Assembly: GCA_964573475.1 (NCBI GenBank) | Contig: CAZNJT010000083.1 | Coordinates: 1-6,121, forward strand | Source of the DNA: CAVZKK01 sp964573475 | GTDB taxonomy: Archaea > Thermoproteota > Bathyarchaeia > Bathyarchaeales > Bathycorpusculaceae | Direction: 5' to 3' | DNA length: 6,121 nucleotides | Part shown: piece by piece, positions 1 through 4,892 of the stretch | Layout: each line of letters opens with the position of its first letter | Position numbering within the stretch: position 1 is the stretch's first letter | Notes under the pieces: model-generated | Databases searched by the model: none | Seen by the model: only the letters and a program-made list of their open reading frames with translations | What the model was told of the DNA's origin: nothing | Position numbers and translations under genes: made by a program

Positions 1-1019
1 GCATGTTGATGGTTGAGGGCAGACAAATGCACAAGTCGAAAGGAAATTTTGTGACTATGAAAAATGCGATTGAAGAATATGGGGCAGACGCCACAAGATG
101 CGCACTGTTATTAGCAGCAGAAGGCATGGATGACCCAGACTGGAGAGGCGACAGCGTCAGAGAAATACGTGATAAGCTTGAATCCTTCTACAACTTAGCA
201 AAAAACATAATTGAAAATGCAAAAAGCGAGGAAAATGGACATCTAGAAAAATGGCTCATGAGCATCCTGCAACATCGCATATTTGAAGTGACTGAAAATC
301 TAGAAGAAATGAAAACAAGAACAGCTCTAGAAATAGCCCTATTCGAAATTTGGAACGACTTTCGGTGGTATCTGCGCAGAAAAGGAAAAACAGAATCCCA
401 AACCTTGAAAGAGGCATTGAAAATATGGTTGAAGCTGTTTGCCCCATTCGCACCTCATGTATGTGAAGAATTATGGAGCGAAATGAAAGAAGAAGGCTTC
501 ATTTCACTTGCTGAATGGCCACGAATAACTGAAAAACACGTAGATATACCTGCAGAAGAACAGGAGAATCTAATAAAAGAAATAATTGAAGACACTTCAA
601 ATGTTTTGAAAGCTACAAAAATTATCCCCAAAAGAATATTCTATTACACGGCATCGTCATGGAAATGGAAAGTCTACCTGAAGGTTTTAGAAAAGTCAAA
701 ACATGGCGAAGTGAAGCTAAACGAAGTTATGAAAGAATTCGCTGCTAATAAAGACTTAAACGAAAATATTAAGGATGTTGCAAAATTCGCATCCAAAATT
801 GTAGAAGAAATAAGTAGAGTACCGGAAAAAAGAAGAGAAAATCTGTTGAAGGTTAAAGCATTTAACGAGAAAGATGTAATTGAGGACGCGAGGGGTTTCT
901 TAATGGATAGATTTAAAGCCCAAATTATGGTTTACAGTGAAGAAGACAAGGAACGTTATGACCCTAGACAAAGAGCCGTAATGGCTATGCCCTGTCGACC
1001 AGCAATCTACATCGAGTAA
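1..1019 (+). CDS. leuS: Leucyl-tRNA synthetase, archaeal type, C-terminal part (5' truncated by window)
   Basis: This class I synthetase attaches leucine to tRNA-Leu in the cytoplasm. The reading frame is open from the left edge, so only about 338 residues are present, against roughly 930-970 for the whole archaeal enzyme. The catalytic Rossmann and editing domains lie upstream. Numbering from the first methionine in the window (base 3), the KMSKS-type loop is at residues 8-12, followed by KGN. It reads QMHKS, with the second lysine kept but the first lysine and first serine replaced. It is followed by the LeuRS-like stretch around residues 38-48 (LAAEGMDDPDW) and a helical anticodon-binding domain containing WNDFRWYLRRKG and LFAPFAPHVCEELW. 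A long C-terminal extension ends in the archaeal-LeuRS-like tail RPAIYIE. The stop is TAA at 1017-1019, and the next gene converges from six bases away. I am confident of the identity; IleRS or ValRS are less likely because of the tail and the DDPDW segment. Confidence 0.95.
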   Translation, partial: MLMVEGRQMHKSKGNFVTMKNAIEEYGADATRCALLLAAEGMDDPDWRGDSVREIRDKLESFYNLAKNIIENAKSEENGHLEKWLMSILQHRIFEVTENLEEMKTRTALEIALFEIWNDFRWYLRRKGKTESQTLKEALKIWLKLFAPFAPHVCEELWSEMKEEGFISLAEWPRITEKHVDIPAEEQENLIKEIIEDTSNVLKATKIIPKRIFYYTASSWKWKVYLKVLEKSKHGEVKLNEVMKEFAANKDLNENIKDVAKFASKIVEEISRVPEKRRENLLKVKAFNEKDVIEDARGFLMDRFKAQIMVYSEEDKERYDPRQRAVMAMPCRPAIYIE

Positions 1020-1025
1020 GCTATG

Positions 1026-1511
1026 TCACAAGAATTTTGACATTGAATTCAACGTGCGATCATTAACTTTGACGTGATAGTTTCTTCGTCCGCCACTGGT
1101 TGTTGTAACGTAGAAGTCTTTCTCTTCAGAAAGTTTGCTTCCATACAAGAGGGCTAGGATCGTGCGACAAACATTCACTGTAGTCAATTTCTCATTTTTC
1201 ACTTTCTTCTCAATCTCTTCTTGAAAAATTCTGGGATTAATCGTGTAAACAGTCTCAGAAACTTGCCCCATTCTACTATGATGCATTTCCATCTCTTTTA
1301 AAAGAAAATAGACGACATCGTAATATGGTGACTTACGGTTCCTTATGAGTTGCACGTAATTTACAAAAGGGATGGGAATATCCCCTTGAACTTCGGACAC
1401 GTGCCTCCCCCTACATATCATAGAATCAAACTGGTATTTAAAAGGTTTGAAGAACAATTGTCTATTAGCAAATGATTCAGTTTTCCTTTTTTGGATAAAA
1501 TTAGGCTTCAA
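1026..1511 (-). CDS. Hypothetical protein, about 161 aa (TTG start) or 131 aa (ATG start)
   Basis: I do not recognise this protein. The frame is open for 161 codons in A/T-rich DNA with no competing frame on the other strand, which argues that it is real. It is basic (many Lys/Arg, especially residues 1-40), has no signal peptide or membrane segment, and has a mixed helix/strand look. Residues 100-125 could form a small helical, perhaps winged-helix-like unit, and the SGGRR turn near residue 140 precedes a basic strand; this reading is weak. The first possible start is TTG at 1509-1511. An ATG lies at 1419-1421 (residue 31). Neither has a Shine-Dalgarno sequence. A TATAAAAT box on this strand at 1532-1539 lies about 25 bp before the TTG, which suits a leaderless transcript, so I list the long form. 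It converges with leuS at a six-base gap and runs divergently from the tRNA gene. Confidence 0.5.
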   Translation of the reverse strand: MKPNFIQKRKTESFANRQLFFKPFKYQFDSMICRGRHVSEVQGDIPIPFVNYVQLIRNRKSPYYDVVYFLLKEMEMHHSRMGQVSETVYTINPRIFQEEIEKKVKNEKLTTVNVCRTILALLYGSKLSEEKDFYVTTTSGGRRNYHVKVNDRTLNSMSKFL

Positions 1512-1517
1512 TAGATA

Positions 1518-1527
1518 AAACTATATT
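1518..1527 (+). promoter_or_regulatory. Possible box A (TATA) for the tRNA-Arg gene
   Basis: The sequence AAACTATATT is centred about 28 bp before the first base of the tRNA, which is the expected position if transcription starts at or next to the mature 5' end. The stronger TTTTATAT at 1533-1540 is only about 16 bp away, too near for this role, and is better assigned to the opposite strand. The two promoters would overlap within a 40-bp divergent region. Confidence 0.35.
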
Positions 1528-1531
1528 CAGC

Positions 1532-1539
1532 ATTTTATA
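1532..1539 (-). promoter_or_regulatory. Probable TATA box for the leftward hypothetical gene
   Basis: On the minus strand this reads TATAAAAT. Its centre is about 25 bp upstream of the TTG at 1511, the usual archaeal TATA-to-transcription-start distance, which would give a leaderless mRNA. The same octamer occurs at 3214-3221 at a similar distance from another leftward start. In A/T-rich DNA, chance is a real alternative. Confidence 0.4.
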
Positions 1540-1573
1540 TCAAATCTTAAAGGGTCCGTGGCGCAGCATGGAT

Positions 1574-1589
1574 ACGTATAAGGCCATAA
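1574..1589 (+). other. Noncanonical tRNA intron in the D-loop (between positions 20a and 21)
   Basis: Removing these 16 nt restores a normal D-loop (AGCATGGATA). The boundary is set by a bulge-helix-bulge: ATGG at 1568-1571 pairs perfectly with CCAT at 1584-1587. This leaves a 3-nt bulge at 1572-1574 (cut after T1573) and another at 1588-1590 (cut after A1589). The exon-side helix is the D-stem or the GC pairs next to it; the intron-side helix is very short. By base count alone, a shift of one nucleotide (1575-1590) would give the same product, but it loses the 4-bp helix. Archaeal introns outside position 37/38 are known mainly from crenarchaeal and related lineages. Confidence 0.8.
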
Positions 1590-1606
1590 AGCGCGTCAGC
1601 CTTCTA

Positions 1607-1624
1607 AGTCGAAGCGCTAAAGAA
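1607..1624 (+). other. Canonical tRNA intron at position 37/38
   Basis: The 18-nt insert lies one base after the anticodon and is removed to give the seven-base loop CTTCTAA. A partly degenerate bulge-helix-bulge can be drawn: C1601-T1602-T1603 pair with A1620-A1621-G1622, while the fourth pair (C1604 with A1619) is a mismatch. The 5' bulge is 1605-1607 and the 3' bulge 1623-1625. The intron can form a small hairpin with the CG at 1610-1611 and the GCG-containing stretch 1614-1617. The location is the usual one for archaeal tRNA introns; the imperfect central helix suggests a relaxed-specificity splicing enzyme. Confidence 0.82.
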
Positions 1625-1685
1625 AGCTGAAAGTCCTGGGTTCAAATCCCAGCGGACCCGCCACCTTCTTCGGTTTGCGAACGGA

Positions 1686-1696
1686 AATTTTAAATT
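1686..1696 (+). promoter_or_regulatory. Possible TATA box for the HTH-PRTase gene
   Basis: AATTTTAAATT is the best TATA-like element between the tRNA and the regulator start. Transcription would then begin near 1717, inside the sequence shared with the mtnA upstream region, with a leader of about 43 nt. AATAATAAAT (1705-1714) is a weaker alternative. The rest of this 96-bp spacer shows only a short pyrimidine-rich run after the tRNA (1662-1670) that might help termination. Confidence 0.3.
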
Positions 1697-1711
1697 AGTA
1701 ATGCAATAATA

Positions 1712-1721
1712 AATGGTAAAC
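1712..1721 (+). promoter_or_regulatory. Putative operator half shared with the mtnA upstream region
   Basis: AATGGTAAAC is the exact reverse complement of GTTTACCATT at 3249-3258, just before mtnA. Both copies lie close to a predicted transcription start. One gene encodes a DNA-binding HTH protein, so autoregulation is a reasonable guess. A 10-bp match in A/T-rich spacers can also arise by chance. Confidence 0.25.
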
Positions 1722-1759
1722 ACTTTAATGTTTGACTTATCAGTGTATAAGGGATTGTT

Positions 1760-2518
1760 ATGAGCACGCATGCGGATGAGTTAAAGCTTCGTTTGATGAC
1801 TATTGAACTGCTTAGGACAGCAAAGTATAAGAGAAACATAACATATCGTGAGCTGTCTTCTAAGACCGGTTTGCCTGTGACGGTTTTAAGTAGATATGCA
1901 AAAGGCCATGTTTTGCCAAACACTGCAAGGGCGAAACAGCTTTGGAAGGTTTTAACTAAACTTGTTGGTTTGGAGACTGAGCTTCGTAGCAGAATAAAGT
2001 TTGATGAAGAAGGTTATTTTGATAATACTGATATTATAAGCGACTTTAACATTCTTCAACAGGCAGCTAATCATGCGCTCGCGAATTTTGCTGGAAAACG
2101 TGTAACAAGGGTTTTTACGGCGGCCGTCGATGGAATTCCTTTGGCAACTATGGTTGCTAATGCTCTCGGAGTTAACCTCGTAATAGCGAAGAGAAGCAAA
2201 GAAGTTGGAGTTAAGGCTTTTCTGGAGGAAACATATGTGTTGGGCAGAGATTCAGGAGTAACCATGACACTTTACATTCCGAAAGACATTATCAAAAAGC
2301 GGGACAGCGTCTTAATCGTAGATGATATGATTAAAACTGGGGAAACACAAGCTGCATTGGTTAATTTAGTTCGAAAAGCGAAGGCTGAAATTTCCGGAGT
2401 TTTCTCGCTTATAGCTGTTGGAGAGGAATGGAAGAAGAAGCTGAAGCTTTCTGGTGAATGCCCAATAGAAGTTATCACCTATGTTAAGGCGCCCCATGAT
2501 TTAAGCACTCATCTTTAA
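1760..2518 (+). CDS. HTH-phosphoribosyltransferase transcriptional regulator (GfcR/PurR-like)
   Basis: This is a 252-residue fusion of an N-terminal helix-turn-helix (about residues 26-58, with ITYRELSSKTGLPVTVLSRY) and a type I phosphoribosyltransferase domain (about 85-245). The PRPP-binding loop is at residues 184-196 (VLIVDDMIKTGET), with the paired acids D188 and D189. A lysine follows at position 192 where catalytic enzymes usually have Thr or Ser, which recalls the loop of Bacillus PurR. Archaeal members are often labelled orotate phosphoribosyltransferase-like, but the family includes the haloarchaeal sugar-catabolism regulator GfcR. The likely role is therefore a cytoplasmic transcription factor sensing PRPP or a related nucleotide; a true transferase is less likely. 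The ATG at 1760 has a weak AAGGGA five bases upstream, and the nearest upstream ATG (1729) is out of frame. The 3' end overlaps the convergent HhH-GPD gene by 35 bp. Confidence 0.85.
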   Translation: MSTHADELKLRLMTIELLRTAKYKRNITYRELSSKTGLPVTVLSRYAKGHVLPNTARAKQLWKVLTKLVGLETELRSRIKFDEEGYFDNTDIISDFNILQQAANHALANFAGKRVTRVFTAAVDGIPLATMVANALGVNLVIAKRSKEVGVKAFLEETYVLGRDSGVTMTLYIPKDIIKKRDSVLIVDDMIKTGETQAALVNLVRKAKAEISGVFSLIAVGEEWKKKLKLSGECPIEVITYVKAPHDLSTHL

Positions 2519-3191
2519 CTGGACAAACAGCACATTTTTCCTTCCTACAAAAATCTTTACCAAGCCTAAGCAGCGCTGTTTCCAAATTAATAAAGGATTT
2601 TCCCGCAACTTTGTTTTTGGACCAAAAATCCTTCAATTGCTTTAAAACGTTTTTAGCTGCCTCTTCTCTTACTATTCCCATCTTTTTAGCTGCCAGGACC
2701 ACTAGACTTGTGGGATTCGGATTGGCTTTCTCCCAAACATCACGTAGCTCTCTCAGAAAAACGCTTACTGTGACGTCGCCTATGCCCTTCCCCAAATCCT
2801 TTACTCTTTTTTCCAAATCCTGCCCATTGGAAGCTTTACTGTAGAGAAGAGTCAGGCTTCCACCGTATCTTTCCGTGAGATTCTGCATAACTTCCAAGAG
2901 TTTGTCCGCGGTTTTGAAATCGTAACGCGTGTAACTGCCTTCATCTAAGATTTTAACCAAGCCATCCCAACCAGTTTCAAGAATGCGCTTTGGTGTTAAA
3001 ACATTGTATTTCTCAAAGCACTTGTAAGTTTTAACGACTGCCTTTTCTGTTATGGGCGCACCAAACAGTACGGATGCCATAAACCATTTGAAATTTTCCT
3101 CATCCTTTCCAGATGAAAGGTCTATGTCTAAGATTTCAGAGTATTTTTGTCCAAAATTTTCAACAAAAGCCTTTAGACTTTCACTTTTCAT
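2484..3191 (-). CDS. HhH-GPD superfamily DNA glycosylase-like protein with C-terminal [4Fe-4S] motif
   Basis: The protein resembles the endonuclease III/MutY superfamily of base-excision repair. It has an all-helical core, a helix-hairpin-helix near residues 131-150 of the long form (LGKGIGD at 137-143), and a C-terminal cysteine set C219, C224, C227, C233 spaced C-X4-C-X2-C-X5-C. The classic endonuclease III spacing is C-X6-C-X2-C-X5-C. The lysine that follows the hairpin in endonuclease III (GVGRKTA) is replaced (GIGDVTV), and no clear match to the catalytic Asp segment VDTH is present: the region reads NPNPTSLVV at 161-169. Activity may therefore differ from endonuclease III, or the protein may only bind DNA. 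I favour the ATG at 3189-3191, since a TATA box lies 26 bp upstream and would give a leaderless mRNA. A GTG at 3201-3203 would add four residues (239 aa). Its 3' end overlaps the regulator gene convergently. Confidence 0.8.
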   Translation of the reverse strand: MKSESLKAFVENFGQKYSEILDIDLSSGKDEENFKWFMASVLFGAPITEKAVVKTYKCFEKYNVLTPKRILETGWDGLVKILDEGSYTRYDFKTADKLLEVMQNLTERYGGSLTLLYSKASNGQDLEKRVKDLGKGIGDVTVSVFLRELRDVWEKANPNPTSLVVLAAKKMGIVREEAAKNVLKQLKDFWSKNKVAGKSFINLETALLRLGKDFCRKEKCAVCPVKDECLNHGAP

Positions 3192-3213
3192 GTTTTCTTT
3201 CACTTTCTAACAA

Positions 3214-3221
3214 ATTTTATA
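3214..3221. promoter_or_regulatory. Probable shared TATA box between divergent genes
   Basis: The octamer reads ATTTTATA on the plus strand and TATAAAAT on the minus strand. Its centre is about 26 bp from the leftward ATG at 3191 and about 42 bp from the mtnA ATG, so a rightward transcript would start near 3244 with a leader of about 16 nt. No other good box lies in this 56-68 bp region, so one element may set both transcription units. Confidence 0.45.
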
Positions 3222-3237
3222 CAACTTGTGCATAAAC

Positions 3238-3258
3238 GGTTTACTGAGGTTTACCATT
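3238..3258 (+). repeat. Tandem GGTTTAC motif, possible operator before mtnA
   Basis: GGTTTAC occurs at 3238-3244 and again at 3248-3254, ten bp apart and therefore on the same face of the helix. The second copy extends to GTTTACCATT (3249-3258), the reverse complement of 1712-1721. The pair spans the predicted start of transcription, which suits repression. The second copy also overlaps the ribosome binding site, which could partly explain it. Confidence 0.3.
3246..3250 (+). promoter_or_regulatory. Ribosome binding site of mtnA
   Basis: GAGGT lies nine bases before the ATG at 3260 and matches the core of the archaeal anti-Shine-Dalgarno sequence. It supports the chosen start. Confidence 0.5.
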
Positions 3259-3259
3259 C

Positions 3260-4291
3260 ATGCAGCCGCGAACAATAGAGTGGCGAAATGGAACAGTCGT
3301 AACAATAGACCAAACAAGGCTTCCACACGAAACAGTGATTCTTAAGATGAAAGGCTGCAGCGAGGTGGCTGAGGCAATAAAGACAATGAAAATAAGGGGT
3401 GCACCGCTTCTGGGGGCGGCTGCAGCCTTTGCCTTGGCTTTAACAGCTTACAACTCGAAAGCAAAAAGTAAAGAGGGGCTGATTAGTGAGTTGGAAAAGG
3501 CGGCGGAAATTTTAAGGGGAACACGGCCAACTGCTGTTAATCTTTTTTGGGCGATAGACAGAATCCTGAATAAGGCTAGAAGCTTTGCTGGAAACGTTGA
3601 AGGTTTGGCTACTTTTGTTGTTGAGGAAGCGCATAAAATAGCTGATGCGGATGTAATGGCAAATCGTTTGATTGGCAAGTATGGTGCTGAACTTATTAAT
3701 CATGGAGATGTTGTTTTGACGCATTGCAATGCTGGTGCTTTGGCTACTGTTGAGTATGGCACCGCCTTAGGCGTCATAAGAGCTTCTTGGGAGCAAGGTA
3801 AAAAAATTAGGGTTATTGCTACTGAGACTCGCCCAAAATTGCAAGGGGCAAGGTTGACAACTTATGAACTTAAACGGGACGGTATACCGGTTACTTTGAT
3901 TACTGACAACATGGTTGGCTATGTTATGTATAAGGGGCTGGTTAGCAAAGTGGTTGTTGGGGCTGACAGAATAGTCAAAGATGCAGTTATTAACAAAATT
4001 GGAACATTTACCATAGCGGTCTTAGCTAAAGAACACAACATACCGTTCTATGTTGCAGCACCAAAATCCACCTTCGACTTAAAGCACACATCGAAAGATG
4101 TTGTTATTGAAGAGAGAAAACCCGAAGAAGTTACACATATGGGTTCGCAGCGAATTGCTCCTGAAGGCATAGACGTTTTGAATCCAGCCTTTGACATAAC
4201 TCCACTGGAATATGTGACAGCCATCGTTTGCGAAAGCGGCATTTTATATAAGAAGGATTTCGATAAGTTTAAAGCCAATTACTATAAGTGA
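3260..4291 (+). CDS. mtnA: S-methyl-5-thioribose-1-phosphate isomerase (MtnA / eIF2B-like family)
   Basis: MtnA converts 5-methylthioribose-1-phosphate to 5-methylthioribulose-1-phosphate when methylthioadenosine from polyamine or SAM metabolism is recycled. The 343 residues match the family length. Visible motifs are RTIEW (4-8), IDQTRLP (16-22), IRGAPLLG (45-52), THCNAGALAT (154-163) with the catalytic cysteine C156, ETRPKLQGARLT (189-200), VTLITDNM (211-218), GADRI (234-238) with the catalytic aspartate D236, NKIGT (245-249) and FYVAAPKSTFD (263-273). The related archaeal ribose-1,5-bisphosphate isomerase is the main alternative; the N-terminal EWR/IDQTRLP block and the QGARLT motif favour MtnA. 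It heads a rightward cluster: the TGA at 4289-4291 is followed by the endA-family start 32 bp later. No other methionine-salvage gene is in view. Confidence 0.9.
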   Translation: MQPRTIEWRNGTVVTIDQTRLPHETVILKMKGCSEVAEAIKTMKIRGAPLLGAAAAFALALTAYNSKAKSKEGLISELEKAAEILRGTRPTAVNLFWAIDRILNKARSFAGNVEGLATFVVEEAHKIADADVMANRLIGKYGAELINHGDVVLTHCNAGALATVEYGTALGVIRASWEQGKKIRVIATETRPKLQGARLTTYELKRDGIPVTLITDNMVGYVMYKGLVSKVVVGADRIVKDAVINKIGTFTIAVLAKEHNIPFYVAAPKSTFDLKHTSKDVVIEERKPEEVTHMGSQRIAPEGIDVLNPAFDITPLEYVTAIVCESGILYKKDFDKFKANYYK

Positions 4292-4313
4292 AAAAGGCAG
4301 CTTTATGTTGGTT

Positions 4314-4318
4314 GAGGG
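4314..4318 (+). promoter_or_regulatory. Ribosome binding site deciding the endA start
   Basis: GAGGG ends five bases before the ATG at 4324. It decides for that start over an in-frame GTG at 4288, which overlaps the mtnA stop and has no such site. Confidence 0.55.
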
Positions 4319-4323
4319 TTTAC

Positions 4324-4878
4324 ATGAGCGAGAAAGAGAAAGTATCCAGCATCTCTGGAATTAGGGTTAAAGGTTTACTTGTGGAAAAAGGCGTTAGAAT
4401 TTCTAAAAACCAGAATGTAGAAGAGATTTCTTCGAGGGGATATGGTGTAGCCGAAAATGATGAGCTTTTGCTTACGTTTTATGAGGCACTTTACCTTCTG
4501 GGCAAGGGCTTTTTGGAAGTTGAGGATGAAAAAGGTAAGAAAGTGGATTTTCAAAGGCTTCTGCAATGTTATGAAGTTGTTGATGAGAATGCTTGGGCTA
4601 AGTATTTGACTTATCGTGATTTAAGAAGCCGCGGGTATGTTGTCCGGGAAGGTTTCGGTTTAGGTGTTGACTTTCGAGTTTATGAAAGGGGTGAATATGG
4701 CAAAGACACGGCTAAGTACCTAATTTTAAGCGTTCAAGAGGGAAAACCGACTTCGCTTGAAGACTTAACCCGTGTTATGGCGCAGTGTCAAAGTCTTAAG
4801 AAGGAGTTGGTTTTGACTGTTATGAACCGTAGAGGGGAAATTGTTTACTATTCAGTTTCACAATTAACCCTAAAATGA
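4324..4878 (+). CDS. endA: tRNA-splicing endonuclease family protein (EndA-like), catalytic His apparently missing
   Basis: EndA-family proteins cut bulge-helix-bulge junctions in precursor tRNA, acting as homo-oligomers or as (alpha-beta)2 assemblies. The 184-residue length matches a single archaeal subunit: an N-terminal domain (about 10-85) and a C-terminal nuclease-fold domain (about 90-180). The C-terminal domain carries YLTYRDLRSRGYVVREG (94-110), GLGVDFRVYERG (112-123), KYLILSV (131-137) and LKKELVLTV (158-166). Of the catalytic triad known from Methanocaldococcus EndA (Tyr115, His125, Lys156), Tyr is kept (Y120) and Lys is kept (K159 or K160). The usual His-Ser/Ala before the KYLV-like strand is instead Thr-Ala (129-130). 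I infer either a structural subunit needing a catalytic partner elsewhere, or a variant active site. It sits between mtnA and hisS, with a gap of 14 bp to hisS. Confidence 0.85.
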   Translation: MSEKEKVSSISGIRVKGLLVEKGVRISKNQNVEEISSRGYGVAENDELLLTFYEALYLLGKGFLEVEDEKGKKVDFQRLLQCYEVVDENAWAKYLTYRDLRSRGYVVREGFGLGVDFRVYERGEYGKDTAKYLILSVQEGKPTSLEDLTRVMAQCQSLKKELVLTVMNRRGEIVYYSVSQLTLK

Positions 4879-4883
4879 AGGAG
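4878..4883 (+). promoter_or_regulatory. Ribosome binding site deciding the hisS start
   Basis: AAGGAG overlaps the last base of the endA-family stop codon and lies nine bases before the ATG at 4893. It favours that start over the in-frame ATG at 4875-4877, which overlaps the endA stop as ATGA. Confidence 0.55.
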
Positions 4884-4892
4884 AATTTGGGC

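Larger units (their letters stand above)
1552..1663 (+). tRNA. tRNA-Arg (anticodon TCT) with two introns and encoded CCA
   Basis: This tRNA decodes AGA and probably AGG. All parts of the cloverleaf are visible: acceptor GGGTCCG (1552-1558) with CGGACCC (1653-1659), G73 at 1660, encoded CCA at 1661-1663, D-stem GCGC (1561-1564) with GCGC (1591-1594), anticodon stem TCAGC (1596-1600) with GCTGA (1626-1630), anticodon TCT at 1603-1605, variable loop 1631-1635, T-stem CTGGG/CCCAG and T-loop TTCAAAT (1641-1647). The tertiary positions are normal: U8-A14, G15-C48 and G18 G19. The fold closes only if a 16-nt insert in the D-loop and an 18-nt insert after position 37 are removed, leaving a 78-nt RNA including CCA. 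A plain tRNA search may miss it or score it low because of the D-loop insert. All stems are perfectly paired, so a pseudogene is unlikely. Confidence 0.93.

Noticed and set aside
256..453. Open frame on the minus strand inside leuS
   Set aside because: It lies opposite strongly conserved LeuRS coding sequence and its translation shows no domain; it is a shadow frame.
1552..1663. Degenerate tRNA pseudogene because of the extra D-loop and anticodon-loop bases
   Set aside because: All four stems are fully paired, invariant positions are intact, CCA is encoded, and the inserts lie at bulge-helix-bulge junctions.
1690..1923. Minus-strand frame across the regulator start, with a hydrophobic C-terminus
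   Set aside because: It overlaps the recognised HTH domain on the other strand, and the hydrophobic run reflects A/T-rich DNA.
2535..2539. T5 run after the regulator stop as a terminator
   Set aside because: Such short T runs are common in this A/T-rich DNA, and it lies within the convergent coding gene; there is no hairpin or longer T tract.
2611..2844. Plus-strand frame inside the glycosylase-like gene
   Set aside because: The minus frame has the HhH motif and the four-cysteine motif; the plus frame has nothing recognisable.
4288..4323. Upstream GTG start adding 12 residues to the endA-family protein
   Set aside because: The extra residues do not fit the family length, and the GAGGG at 4314-4318 serves the ATG at 4324.
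4875..4892. ATG overlapping the endA-family stop as a hisS start
   Set aside because: The AAGGAG lies within this extension and serves the ATG at 4893, and HisRS proteins start close to the FKTVRGMRDF block. It remains possible as a coupled start.
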